A stretch of DNA of 64,000 nucleotides from Macrosoma leucophasiata (GCA_036365455.1 JAWQUS010000020.1:2143001-2207000); one strand, 5' to 3'. Positions 41,401 through 51,018 are shown, counted from the first letter of the stretch. Notes: a model not told the origin generated them from the sequence alone. Made by a program: numbers and translations.

Positions 41401-41553
41401 CTACCGGGTTCATGCCCCGGTCGAGGAACGGAGTCACCGATCGGGCCCGCGGCTGCGTCGCCCGGCTTAGGCCAGAGTGACGGAGTGGACGTGTGGCCCC
41501 TCACAATAGGGAACTTACACCTATTTAATTTAATAGACCACGACCACTTGTAA
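38485..41553 (+). CDS. Jockey-type LINE ORF2, endonuclease and reverse transcriptase
   Basis: The frame is open from within ORF1 (-1 relative to it) to TAA at 41551. No in-frame ATG precedes the domain; a TTG at 38611 cannot be the true start because the catalytic Asn of LYWNPGGIKGH lies upstream (38578). The apurinic-type endonuclease has GETKL, AAYRPPGG, VAGDLNAKHPSWGS and a final DAQHLPLL, where most relatives have SDH. The reverse transcriptase has SSYRPITLLSHLGKLFERLL, motif A FLDIEKAFDRVWH (near 40275), GVPQGSCLSPCLY and FADDSAY (near 40560). A typical C-terminal region follows (RLITGAGRYVRNDVIARDLG). No RNase H is present. The product nicks target DNA and copies the element RNA there. 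Translation by reinitiation or frameshift is inferred. Confidence 0.93.
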   Translation, partial: NNTPVNNTNTSTIQQHIPTQPQPHFLRLLYWNPGGIKGHIRELRDLAQSQNIHVVLLGETKLRTGDELRIPNFFVYRHDEVSPRGLAYRGTAALVRRDVVHDELGTLPFVSVRSKGVCVNADGTELHIFAAYRPPGGNVDVRDVHALLGDKPTIVAGDLNAKHPSWGSRVISPPGRRIFEDSQVGGYSVIGPDAPSHVPTNPSHQPDVLDIVIHKHLPWPVHVEVLYDLDAQHLPLLVTLSLSSSFTISRPPRRRTDWHAFARTMSEAEPLGALQSPEEVEAATSRLASVIKAAKEAATTTLPPRTYRRGALPASLESLRQRKRVLRQLWARTRCPSVKSDLNRLTERLSAAVSVHRGSTWETTIDRAGEKDTNLYALTRALTREAAPIYPLLDSSGRRCYRPQDRAEIMANHLEGVFTPNPANDAVVEHLEDCERRVRELLSVPATPLRGEDFISPTELRKAVLRLPSRRAAGPDGIPIEALRHLPWKSLVTLTKLFNGVLRTGHFPTNWKLGRVIVLPKPGKDRRLPSSYRPITLLSHLGKLFERLLLRRLRPLLPSREEQFGFRAGHSTTLQLTRVLHHLAFEANRDHYAVGVFLDIEKAFDRVWHVGLLDKVAARLPSGIYRVVADFLQDRRFYVTVEGCDSAQHPIRAGVPQGSCLSPCLYAAYTDDVPTLRDHLREGERDVMLSLFADDSAYIATSARLQLAIAKMQHLLDLLPEWLDKWRMAVNVDKTAAIVTRVRRMPQPLRLRGQDIAWQSTVKYLGCSIDRALRMVPTVNHVVQQAAAARSMLRPVLQSRLPLRTKIRLYKTYVRSRLTYAAPAWYALCSATQRRRLQVQQNVSLRLITGAGRYVRNDVIARDLGVESVEEFVVRLARRMFDRADNGPHEHLRGLALLHSRPPEGRPLPREILPPVSPGARRADAAHPIPPEAPIPRITVSAGHTYIHTDTHIPIDRPHSPASYWAGSSPAHLPGSCPGRGTESPIGPAAASPGLGQSDGVDVWPLTIGNLHLFNLIDHDHL

Positions 41554-41933
41554 GCGGCACGCGGGGGAATAGCTGAGGGTGAGAAAAGAATATGCCCGGA
41601 AAAAAAAAAAAATAAATAAATAAAAAGATTATAAAAAAAAAAAAAAAAAAATACAAAATGTTTTAAATGGGCTAAAAAGCTACCAAAAAAAAAACAAACT
41701 AAGAAAAAAAAAAAACTAAATAAAAACAAAAAAAAAAAAACACAAAAAAAAAAATGTGTGTACATGACCTCCCTTAGCGAGTTTCCCCGCGTGTCACAAT
41801 CCCCATTTAGGACCACGCCCCCGACGCTTCGGGGGCAGATAGGCCCGGGGTACGAGGATTCGCCTCAATCCCCGAACCATCCCCCCCCTCCTTTGCGTTC
41901 GCGCGGAGGGAGGGATGATGAAGATTAGTAGTA
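41554..41933 (+). other. LINE 3'UTR
   Basis: Several A-rich tracts (41599-41760) are followed by a GC-rich block (CGCCCCCGACGCTTCGGGGG, a small hairpin, then CAGATAGGCCCGGGGTACG). The end is GGATGATGAAGATTAGTAGT then A, without a terminal poly-A. Confidence 0.75.
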
Positions 41934-41947
41934 GAAAGTATGACATT

Positions 41948-42150
41948 AAATAAAAATTTTTAAAAAAATTTAAAAATTAAAAAAAAAAAAAACATTTCTC
42001 CCGAGTACCAATCCATCCCAAAAGTAACGCTCACGCCCCCGTTGCATCGGGAGCAGATAGGCCCGGGTTAGGATGTACCATCGATACCCGAACCACCACC
42101 AGACAGATAGACAGCGGACAGAGACAGACAGAAATTCCAAAAAAAAATAT
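41948..42150 (+). repeat. Second, diverged 3' end of the same LINE family
   Basis: An A-rich run is followed by CACGCCCCCGTTGCATCGGG then AGCAGATAGGCCCGGGTTAG, parallel to 41812-41880 of the full element. It probably is an older truncated copy next to which the full element landed. Confidence 0.65.
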
Positions 42151-42249
42151 TTTTGGTTTCTGTTACTCTTCTTCAATTGCCCCCTATCAGTTTTTATAAA
42201 AAATATATTATGTATATACCCTCCAATAAACACATGGCATTGCCCCTTC

Positions 42250-42900
42250 CCGATTTATTTTTCTCATCACTCGAATATACAGCTTAAGTTACACATCCTT
42301 CAGATGTTTATTGGATATCGATTCACCCATACAATGGCGTCTATAAGTAATTAATTTTTTTAATTTAATTTACAAAAATTACAATTTAGAAAAGTGATGA
42401 CAATCTTGAAGTATGACATGGTCTCCGACAAGTGAAAACAAGTGAAGTTATAAGGAATAGGAAGAAAGAAAAATAGTGAACCTGGAAGACTGGAAGACCC
42501 CAGTGGTTCTACTGTAGGACTAGGTCGTCGGGGTAGGGTTACCACCAAGGCTTGGCTGGCCTGCGTTTTCGGTCATATGTAACCGATTGTTTCTTTGTTG
42601 AAACACCCCTTCCCCGCACCTCTGCTCCTCACACCGTCGGTGCAGATCCAGGAAAGGCGTAACCGCATCTGTGTCAACACTACGAGCGGGCATCCGGCGC
42701 CGGACGGACAATAGGTCCGCCCGTACATTTAAACGCCCGCACTTTACGGTCGTGGTGGTTAGCAGGTGCAGTGGCACCACGTATGCCACTGCATCACAGC
42801 TCAACCAAACGAGCGCCCCGCGACATTGTCTCTATCGCATCTTCAGGGAATGCTAAGTATTTCAAGCTTGTATATTTAAACAACTCGAAGGCGTCGGAAT
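42250..42900. other. Unassigned; GC-rich patch 42540-42850
   Basis: The patch has short open frames on both strands (such as 42520-42804 minus) but no motif I recognise. CGCATCCGG-type palindromic bits (GCATCCGGCGCCGGACG at about 42689) are present. Confidence 0.3.
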
Positions 42901-43155
42901 GTGACCACCACATCGTCCTCTAGTGGAGGAAAATTCTTCTGCTATTGCAGATAGTCAACCGAACAATGGCGGTCAAACTATATCAATAGAGCGGTAGTAA
43001 AACTACCGCCACTGCGATCGCCAATCCGCCTGCCAAGCGTAGAGATTTTTTCATATTCTCCCCTAATGACGCACAATGCTGTTGCGAGCGTCTTTGGGAA
43101 GGGCCTTGTTCAGCAGTCGGTAGACGTCTTTCGGCTGGAGTGATGATGATATTTA
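42900..43155 (-). repeat. Family H copy, near full length
   Basis: ACCACATCGTCCTCTAGTGG to AGACGTCTTTCGGCTGGAGT is the reverse of the 6110 copy. Confidence 0.8.
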
Positions 43156-43254
43156 GACAGCTAAGGACTTATGATACTGGAGTTGTGAAAAAGGTATAGA
43201 TTATGGATGGAGTGCAGTGAAAACATTTTCATTTCTTTAGGGACACTAAATACA

Positions 43255-43450
43255 TAATACCAGGCCCCAACATAATACCAGCGCCGGGTTTATTAATCCG
43301 GCACAATGCTGAGTTGGGGACCCTTTAGAACAATTATTAAAATTTAGTTTTTGTTTTAGTGCTTAATTCTATTTTTCTTTTTTTCTGTTTTGTTTTCTTT
43401 TATGTACCTTTTTGTCCTAATAAATGTATTTTCTTCTTCTTCTTCTTCAA
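43255..43450 (+). repeat. LINE 3'UTR with CTT/TTC tail
   Basis: ATAATACCAGCGCCGGGTTT, GGCACAATGCTGAGTTGGGG, then CCTAATAAATG and (TTC)n at 43430-43449. It is the 3' terminus of a non-LTR element; no ORF remains. Confidence 0.65.
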
Positions 43451-43539
43451 ATAAACTGTCACTCTTGACTTTCGGCATCGGGATGAGACGATCATACCGC
43501 CCGCCTAAAATAATTCTCGTCTAGTGGAAGAAAAGAAAC

Positions 43540-43875
43540 CAGCGTGGAGTTTACGTGGATGTAAAGTGACGGCTGCACCCATAGAAATCTTCACAAAATC
43601 CAGAGCTCAAAGTGCAAATGCGTTGCCACCCCTGAGACCTAAGTTATTGTCTTTGTAATAGTTAATGCGAGGACATCTAACCGGAACACGATAGTGCTGA
43701 TCACTACTTCTTTAAGTCTTTATTGGTGATAGAGTTCCAGGCGTTCCAGTGTAGGAACTCGAGAGCATAGGCACCACCGCATTACCTAATCTATCTGCCA
43801 CCATATGGTCGTGTTCAGCACAATCAGCACTATTGTTTTCTGGTAAGGTGATGATGCCCTCATAATAATTGTTAA
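43540..43875. repeat. Head-to-head pair of diverged A copies
   Basis: A minus-strand piece (43540-43710, CCGGAACACGATAGTGC at its end) faces a plus-strand head (43722-43875, GGCACCACCGCATTACCTAA). Confidence 0.75.
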
Positions 43876-44109
43876 AAAAAGCCTCATAGTTTCCAAAATT
43901 ATAGACACCCTATCGCTAACTAGGTCAAGAGAGCGATCGAGATCTTTGTCCTTAAACATCGTGCTCTGCTGATTGATGGCGACTCTTCCTACATGTCATT
44001 ATCTTACCCGGAACAATAGGATATTCTAAAAAGATGTTTTCATGTCAAAATTTTGCATGTTCCGCTTGTTTTCGTTAGCTTTTGCGGCAACTTTTCTCTT
44101 TGTATTAAA

Positions 44110-44205
44110 ACGTAACTTCACGCCTATAATCCCCGAAGGGGTAGGCAGAGGAAAATGCATGAACTCAAGCATACATGCAAACCCCCACGATTCGTCGGTT
44201 ACGTT
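44110..44205 (-). repeat. Family R SINE 3' tail
   Basis: ACGTAACTTCACGCCTATAA and CCCCGAAGGGGTAGGCAGAG match 54012-54110. Confidence 0.75.
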
Positions 44206-44267
44206 CTGTACAGTGTATTAATTTTGTTCGTATTCATATTCAAGTGATTAAAATATATTTATTTGTT

Positions 44268-44365
44268 CTTTTTTTTTTTAACTGACAGACAAGCAGACGG
44301 GCCACCTGATGGAAAGTGGTCACCGTCGCCTATGGACATTTGCTGCCGGCACTCCCAGAGACCCG
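44268..44365 (-). repeat. CR1-type LINE 3' end
   Basis: Poly-T is followed by GACAGACAAGCAGACGGGCC and ACCTGATGGAAAGTGGTCAC, the 3' end common to moth CR1-like LINEs; the same end follows the pol fragment at 48390-48440 in the other orientation. Confidence 0.7.
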
Positions 44366-44714
44366 GGGTGCAACTCATTGCTTTTTTTTTCATTCCAATA
44401 CATGTCATGTCAGTTTAAATCTAAATAGTAGATAGGCACCGACGCCCAATGAGATATAAATAAGTATCTATCCAGGTATGTGGGTAGGTAAGTAACTGGC
44501 TTTTAGTTGAATGAAAAAAAAAACATTTTATTAGGTAGGTATATTTTTGTATGCCTCGTATATGAAGGAATCCATTACTATGTTATGATTAGTAATTTAG
44601 TTAAGTGTGTGTAGACTACAGTGGGTAGGTCACGACAATATCAAATATTATGGAATAGGTTATTCATTAAATGTTGAATTATGTATTCTTATTTATTTTG
44701 GATTCCGTACAATC

Positions 44715-44758
44715 TATAGAGCAACACGGGCCACCGGCCGCGGCGGTGTTGCTCTATG
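44715..44758. mobile_element. 44-bp micro-copy of family D
   Basis: TATAGAGCAACACGGGCC joins through CACCGGCCGCGGC straight to GGTGTTGCTCTATG, so both D termini are present with nothing between. GTACAATC and GTGCTATC on the two sides fit a worn 8-bp TSD (6 of 8). Confidence 0.8.
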
Positions 44759-44799
44759 GTGCTATCAATAAAAAAAAATAGTGTCTGCGTAGTTTTGTT

Positions 44800-45148
44800 T
44801 ATGTTTTTAAGTGGCAAACAAGCATACAGTTTACATTGAAAGTAAGTAAGTTACTGAAGATTATAACCATCTATATGCATCCAGAGATATAAGGTATCAT
44901 GCCTCTGTGCCGGAAACTACAAGGCCGTACATTGCCACCTGACCGTAACACGATAGTATTGAACACTACAATTTAGCGGCAGGTAGATTAGGTAATGCGG
45001 TGGTGACTTTCCCCGCGAGCTCCTTCACTAGAACTTTACCGTCGCGCTATTGTGGAAGGTACCTATTAGAAACTTTATTTGCAGCCGTATGCCTCTGTAC
45101 CGGAAATTTCAGAGCCGTACATTACCAACTGACCACAAACGGCAAGTC
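44800..45148 (-). repeat. Family A copy, diverged, with partial duplication
   Basis: AAGTGGCAAACAAGCATACA to GAGCTCCTTCACTAGAACT, then a second scrap (CCTCTGTACCGGAAATTTCA) at 45090. Confidence 0.75.
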
Positions 45149-45531
45149 GAAATGTAAAACAGAGATTTTTACAATTCGACTACGATTGTAGTCGACGATT
45201 ATGTTATTTATATAATCATATAAAGCACAATATGAGCAGTAAGGATATTACAGGTGTTGATAATCAAACAGCGAACCGTAATGTGTATAACCCACATATC
45301 CCTCAACGTAACTCGCTCCAACATGCCGATACACCTACTAAACAAATTATTTCCAATCACAGATCACAGTGATAAATTCACCGCGTGATTTGAACCCAAT
45401 CCAATGCGAAGATCAGACGAGATACGAGGGAATAATCCAGAGTTACTCAACCTCTTTTTTTCCTCGGGTCACGAAGAAAACATGTCTCGTCGGCATGTCG
45501 ACAAGTACCTAATATACGAAAACCGCATACT

Positions 45532-46518
45532 AAATTGGACATACAGCTTAGATAGGAATATTTGTTTATAACCAAATATAATTACTGTGGTTCCTGGTGA
45601 ATCAACACCACATCAACTATCTAAGGACCGCATTTATCAGCTAGACAGTTTTTGAGATATGTAAATGATTTTTTTTGGGGGGGCTACTTAACTATTAATC
45701 GAACCAAACATTCAGAAGTAAATGGAGCCTTAGCCTGGGTTGCACCAAGATATTTGTTAAGGTTATTGAAACATTTCACATCCTTTTCTAACTTAAAGGA
45801 ATCTATTTTATTTTAAAGAAAAATGGAAAGAAAAATTTGACTTCAGACGAGACTCGGACTCGCGGCCTACTGAGAATCCAGTCCAGCCGCTCTTCCAATT
45901 GAGCTACTGAAGTTCTGCCCGATTTGTCAAATTTTCCTTCAATTTGCCTAACTAGCATAGTTGGCAATAGATGGCGCTGCTGCTACCATAAAGCAATGCA
46001 ATAAATGTGAAGGAAAATTTGACAAATTGGACATACAGCTTAGATAGGAATATTTGTTTATAACCAAATATAATTACTGTGGTTCCTGGTGAATCAACAC
46101 CACATCAACTATCTAAGGACCGCATTTATCAGCTAGACAGTTTTTGAGATATGTAAATGATTTTTTTTGGGGGAGGCTACTTAACTATTAATCGAACCAA
46201 ACATTCAGAAGTAAATGGAGCCTTAGCCTGGGTTGCACCAAGATATTTGTTAAGGTTATTGAAACATTTCACATCCTTTTCTAACTTAAAGGAATCTATT
46301 TTATTTTAAAGAAAAATGGAAAGAAAAATTTGACTTCAGACGAGACTCGGACTCGCGGCCTACTGAGAATCTAGTCCAGCCGCTCTTCCAATTGAGCTAC
46401 TGAAGTTCTGCCCGATTTGTCAAATTTTCCTTCAATTTGCCTAACTAGCATAGTTGGCAATAGATGGCGCTGCTGCTACCATAAAGCAATGCAATAAATG
46501 TGAAGGAAAATTTGACAA
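45532..46518. repeat. 492-bp tandem duplication
   Basis: 45532-46023 and 46024-46518 are almost identical, both starting AAATTGGACATACAGC. Differences are few (a G-run at 45675 against 46168; AATCCAG against AATCTAG). The unit holds flanking single-copy-like DNA plus the left half of the C inverted dimer. The junction GACAAATTGG and the intact C sequence GACAAATCGG share short homology. Confidence 0.95.
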
Positions 46519-46679
46519 ATCGGGCAGAACTTTAGTAGCTCAATTGGAAGAGCGGCTGGACTAGATTCCCAGTAGGCCGCGAGTTCGAGTCTCGCCTGAA
46601 GTCAAATTTTTCTTTCCATTTTTCTTTAAAATAAAATATATTTCACAAGCATGTGTTAATGCGAAATAATATAAAACAA
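46301..46679. mobile_element. Family C inverted dimer, complete, 15-bp TSD
   Basis: TTAAAGGAATCTATT is duplicated at 46286-46300 and 46680-46694. A minus-strand tRNA-like unit (46333-46406) and a plus-strand one (46529-46602) face away from a shared core of about 65 bases (TTTGCCTAACTAGCATAGTT to GCAATGCAATAAATG). The arms are complementary from the outer ATGGAAAGAAAAATTTGACT through the tRNA-like unit to TTGTCAAATTTTCCTTCA. Only the right side has the A-rich tail ending GCGAAATAATATAAAACAA. The long target duplication implies LINE-type insertion. Confidence 0.9.
46529..46602 (+). other. tRNA-like unit of family C
   Basis: ACTTTAG/CTGAAGT close the stem; TAGCTCAATTGG and GAGTTCGAGTCTC sit at A- and B-box positions; GCGAG/CTCGC is the T stem with a 7-nt TTCGAGT loop. 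The anticodon arm is irregular, so this is a SINE head and not a functional tRNA gene. Confidence 0.75.
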
Positions 46680-46694
46680 TTAAAGGAATCTATT

Positions 46695-47985
46695 AAGGTT
46701 AGATAAGGATGTGCAATGTTACAATAACTTTAACTTTCTAACCCAATTTAGTATGGAACAAAATATTTATTGTGGTGCCCCTTGGTGATTAACTACCACG
46801 TCTACCAATAAAACTATCTATCTAAAAAATCATCGGTAGATATTGCCTAACACACATTTTAACTGAATACCACATTTCTGTTAAGTGTTAACCTAAAGAC
46901 ATTTACATAAAAACCTGAGGTCGAAATACATATGTATTGACACCCCAGAGACCTTAGTTGTAATGTCTCAGCCACATCTCATGCGAACAACCATTTTCTT
47001 AATCTCCTTTTTTGAGTATGATTACAAGGATTATAGTAATGCCAATATAAATAAATAAGTGTGTATTTAGACTTTTAACGGGTAGCATCATTGATCATAA
47101 AGGTGGGCGGGCCACTCGTGTATGGTATGTTGGGAACCGCTGATACAAACGTTCCGATCGATGTTCTAACAACATCACTGCACGTGTCACTTGATTGGAC
47201 AAAGACATATTTGATGCTACAGCAAATATGTCTGTGAATATTTTGTGAGTCAATAGAATGCCTCCTGGAAAGATTCTACCTTAAACATTGAATTTTGTAA
47301 ATTCAACTGAAAGGAAACATTTTTTAATTTAAGGGCTATGTACTCGTATCTCTAAAGAAAAACCCTAAATTCATGGCTATTTGGCTTAAAAGAACTGAGC
47401 CAATTAGGTAAGTAGAAATATAAGTAGGTAAATTAGTTTCCCGAACATGGATGTGTAAATCAATTTCAAACATTGGGAGGTCGATTGGGGGTCACATTCA
47501 CATTTGCGGTTTATTAATCTCTCCAGACACGAGAAAAAAAAAACAATTGAAATCAATTGTTTTTATATTATTTCGCATTAACACATGCTTGTGAAATTTT
47601 TCTTTAAGATAAAATAATTGAAATCAAATTGTGTCTCGCCGCCGGTGGCCGTACGATCCTTGAAGGTTTAATTGGGTACATAAATAATAATTAGATAAAA
47701 ATGAACATTTTGCAACGATTTTAACTAGAAAGATCTAAAGATCTTATTTTGCGGATTAATAATATTTAAATAAAGAACTAATCATCCATGTTCAAGTTTT
47801 TGCTTGTGTTATTTTTAATTATGAAATAGGTATAAAATATTTAGAGAAACGCACTCATGAATATTGGAGATATGAAAAGAAGATGTATCGGAGAAAAGAC
47901 GGCGTCTAAGCTAAGCGTTTGTGTGTCCTACTGTCCTATGAACTCCTGCGTGTGAGTGTATAGTAGCTATAAGGGTTAGAAAAAG
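46695..47985. other. Mostly unassigned; worn A fragment and a C tail
   Basis: 46860-46985 is a degenerate A (ACCCCAGAGACCTTAGTTGT). 47560-47600 is a minus-strand C tail (TATTTCGCATTAACACATGC). Nothing else is recognisable. Confidence 0.5.
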
Positions 47986-47989
47986 ATAA

Positions 47990-48445
47990 GATTCGGTTTT
48001 CACGTTCGTTCCTGCCCAGAACGTGTAAATGGTAGAATGAACTTCCCTCGGTCCTGCAGTATGGGCACACCGCGGACACTCCGCCAAAATTCCATACAAA
48101 CGCTTAATTTGGTCTTTATTACGCACAATCAGTGACGTGTATTTACACGTGCACCTGTGTGCGTAGCAAGTAGAGAATAACAAACGTTGTCCATAAGAGT
48201 CCCCTCTTGGGTGAGGCGGGGAAATCGGGCGGGACGTAGAAGTGTCCATTCTATACGTAGTATTATAACATATTCATATGGGGTTCTTCAAAATGGCGTC
48301 AAAAGAGCCCTTCAGGGCTGGCAGCGCGTTCCACTCTCCGACTCCCCTAGTGTTGCAAATGTTCATAGGTAACGGTGTCCACTTTCCATCAGGTGGCCCG
48401 TCTACTTGTCTCTCAACCTAATGACATAAAAAAAAATTGCCTCCA
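47990..48445 (+). pseudogene. LINE pol C-terminus and 3' end, split by family F
   Basis: TTCACGTTCGTTCCTGCCCA (pol end) is followed by an F copy at 48068-48277. GGGGTTCTTCAAAATGGCGT then CCATCAGGTGGCCCGTCTAC and a poly-A follow. Homologous to 28470-28690 and, on the other strand, 60310-60600. Confidence 0.75.
48068..48277 (-). repeat. Family F copy inside a LINE end
   Basis: CCGCGGACACTCCGCCAAAA to GTGTCCATTCTATACG. TATGGG occurs at both sides and may be its target duplication. Confidence 0.75.
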
Positions 48446-48735
48446 CTGGGTCATCACGTCACACCAAATCAATGATACGATCGTAAATAGTCGATGTCAA
48501 AAGAAGTAAGCTTAGTCGTACTTAGTAACGGAAGGACTTTGACAAATCAAGCAATCTCAATTGGGATTTATTGTTTGAGTTTTCCTTGACACGTGTAACA
48601 GTAAAATTAAAATGAAATTATAATATCTTTTTGAGTGTGAACGAGGGTATAATTTTAGAAAACTTGCCTTTATTTTGAGCGGTAATTTGTTAAAGTCTAC
48701 TTTATTACTTGTAAATCCGACTTACTTGTAATATT

Positions 48736-48947
48736 GACGACCCGGTTGGTCCAGCGGTGTGAGTTGACCGTCTGATTCGAAGGGTCGCGGGTTCGATCCA
48801 CGCACCGGGAAAACTATTTGTATGGCCTACAGATATTTGTTTCGGGTTTCGTTTGTGTATGTGTTGTTTGTATATAACGGCACCCACGACACAGGTTTAT
48901 ACCTACTGTGGGGCTGTGAGTGTAAGCGTATTTATTTATTTATTTTA
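48736..48947 (+). mobile_element. Family B tRNA-derived SINE
   Basis: GACGACCCGGTTGGTCCAGC and GCGGGTTCGATCCACGC are the box regions; the body ends GTAAGCGTATTTATTTATTT. Confidence 0.9.
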
Positions 48948-49384
48948 AATATTATTATACTTTTAAAAAATCCGCCCGCACCCCACTTCACTTTATGCGT
49001 AAAAATACCTATAAGATCCTTGTTGAACCTCTTTCAACGATTAAGGCTGGAGCGCCTTCTGCGCTCGCCGATTGCTCGGTGAAGTAGGTAGTGTGGGTAA
49101 TGCATAAAAAGGGGCGCGGGGTAGCGGGGTAGCGGGGTTACGCAGCGGCGGCGATATTCTTTTGAACTTTTGAAAACATTTTTTATTTTGTGTTATTTTG
49201 CGTTATTTATCAACATTTGTAAAAAGTTAAAGAGCAAAATGTTGTTGGTATTGATGCAGAGAGGCTGCCTGCAAGAGGTGATGCGCTGATTCTTATAACC
49301 CTGTTTAAAAAAGATAAGATAAATAAATAAATTAAGATAAGATAAAGATAAGATAAATAAGTAAAGATAAATAAATTTAATTTG
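48948..49384. other. Unassigned spacer
   Basis: A GC-rich patch (49021-49150, with GGGGTAGC repeated three times) and GATAAGATAAA-type low complexity near 49311-49372 are present. No gene was seen. Confidence 0.4.
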
Positions 49385-49835
49385 TAATTTCCGGCACAGA
49401 GGCATAATACCTTAGGCCTCAGGAGCGGTAACGTGTCTGCATTTTGACCTTGGTCTTTGTTGGGTGCCCTAGGCCTATGATCGATGCCCCCCCCCCTCCC
49501 CTGTGCTGTAAAGCATGCAAAAATTAGATAAATAAAATTAAAATTGAAAAAAAAACGGTAGTCAGTAAGTGATTTTATTAATTCTTATAATAATCGTAAT
49601 TGCCATACACGTAAATTTTTTCGCGAGATGCTTTATGGACACATTTATGAGGTTTTACGCATTAGCGCGTAGGCAACTACTTAAAAAAAAACGACCAAAT
49701 TATGCCGCCCCCTAAATTTTGCCGCCCTAGGCCCGGGCCTACTCGGCCTATAGGGAAATCCGCTCTTGGCCCAGGCTGCAGTCATCACTTAACATCAATG
49801 TGAACTGCATACTGGTTAGCCACTTCGATTACATA
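49385..49835 (+). repeat. Family A copy split by an unclassified insert
   Basis: GTAATTTCCGGCACAGAGGC lies left and CAGGCTGCAGTCATCACTTA right. The insert (about 49469-49771) begins near CTAGGCCTATGATCGATGCC and ends GGGAAATCCGCTCTTGG. Confidence 0.75.
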
Positions 49836-50805
49836 AAAAAAAAATATCTTTGAACAATACCTACAGAAAACATGTATTCATAGCTAATGGCTTGTGCCGG
49901 CTTAAATGTGAAATTACGAGAGAAATAACTCGAATGCTAGAGTCCGCGATTCAAAGAGAAACTTTCTTGTATTTGTACTCAGTTCATTTCAACTTGCTGC
50001 CAAATGTTTCATTTTACTTGAACACAGCGATGAGCTAGGGACATTGTTAAGAGCGGATGCATGAGCGGAGCGGAATCTGATGTTCTAATATTAAATTGTA
50101 TTCTTTGCTTTGTCATTATGATGCACAACTCTGGCACATCTAAAAGCACGCTAAGGCCTTTACTCGATGTTCCATTTCCTATACGAAAGACAGAAAGCGA
50201 TTACAGAATCGGTACAGAATCGAAAATGAATTCAAAGTCCATGGCCCGGCTTACAACAAAGAGTGATACAAAATAACTTTGCCATCACAAAGTTTCTTTG
50301 CCGACCTCCGTCTCTGCCTACCTACGTTGCGGTTTGGGAGGACTTGCAAGATTAATTTGCTCGCCCGAAACAGGTAGGTATTTACCCTAGGTGTTATGTT
50401 TATGGAATCTGTAATCAATGTGTAAAGTAATTCCCTAGTGTTGAGTCTGGAATCTAATTCTGGAAATCCTATTGTATTCATAAACTATACGTGTGTGGCA
50501 AGGGCGGGCTAGGTTTACTGTCCGGTATACGGCCAATATTTCGTAACTGGCCGGACACAGGTATTTGAGAAAAACAAAACGCGTACTTTTCGTGAAATTT
50601 ACAACAAAATACCTACCTGTCTACTACATACAAAAGTTAAATTATTTTAAAACAGGTTTAAGTAGATAATTAACACAAAATAATTAATGGGTAATTTATA
50701 GGCTATTGGTAATATCTGGCCCTCCACACTCTCTGCCTACCCCATAAGGGATTTGGCGTGAAGATGATGTAGATTTTTAATTTTATACAAAAAGAAACAC
50801 TGTTA
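49836..50805. other. Unassigned spacer
   Basis: Short open frames (49850-50038, 50061-50276) have no recognisable motif. CACACTCTCTGCCTACCCCA at 50726 is a short dispersed phrase also at 26938 and 61811. Confidence 0.35.
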
Positions 50806-50807
50806 AG

Positions 50808-51018
50808 TTTTTTTTTTTTTACGCTTACACTCACGGCCCCACAGTAGGTATGAATCTGTGTCGTGGGTGCCGTTGTGCACATACAACACATACACAAACA
50901 CCCGGACCCGAAACAAATATCTGTAGGCCATACAAATATTGGTCCCGGTGCGGGGATCGAACCTGCAACCCTTCGAATCAAACGGTCATCTCACACCGGT
51001 GGACTAACCGGGTCGTCG
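50808..51018 (-). mobile_element. Family B tRNA-derived SINE
   Basis: Poly-T at 50808 is the tail; on the minus strand the head reads GACGACCCGGTTAGTCCACC and GCAGGTTCGATCCCCGC. Confidence 0.9.

Larger units (their letters stand above)
35623..41947 (+). mobile_element. Full-length Jockey-type LINE with 14-bp TSD
   Basis: GAAAGTATGACATT occurs exactly at 35623-35636 and 41934-41947, so the element itself is 35637-41933 (6,297 bp). Its first bases, CCAGTCGCGCGCGAGAC, resemble the CAGTCGCG-type start that I recall for Jockey-clade elements, which carry internal Pol II promoters. The order is 5'UTR, gag-like ORF1, pol ORF2 (endonuclease and reverse transcriptase, no RNase H) and an A-rich 3'UTR. 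Both ORFs are uninterrupted. The element is strikingly GC-rich beside its flanks. Confidence 0.9.

Noticed and set aside
41373..41816. Phe-rich minus-strand ORF
   Set aside because: It is the complement of the LINE 3'UTR poly-A tracts.
46529..46602. Functional tRNA gene
   Set aside because: The anticodon arm does not give a clean 7-nt loop, and the unit occurs in many copies inside a repeat with LINE-type TSDs.
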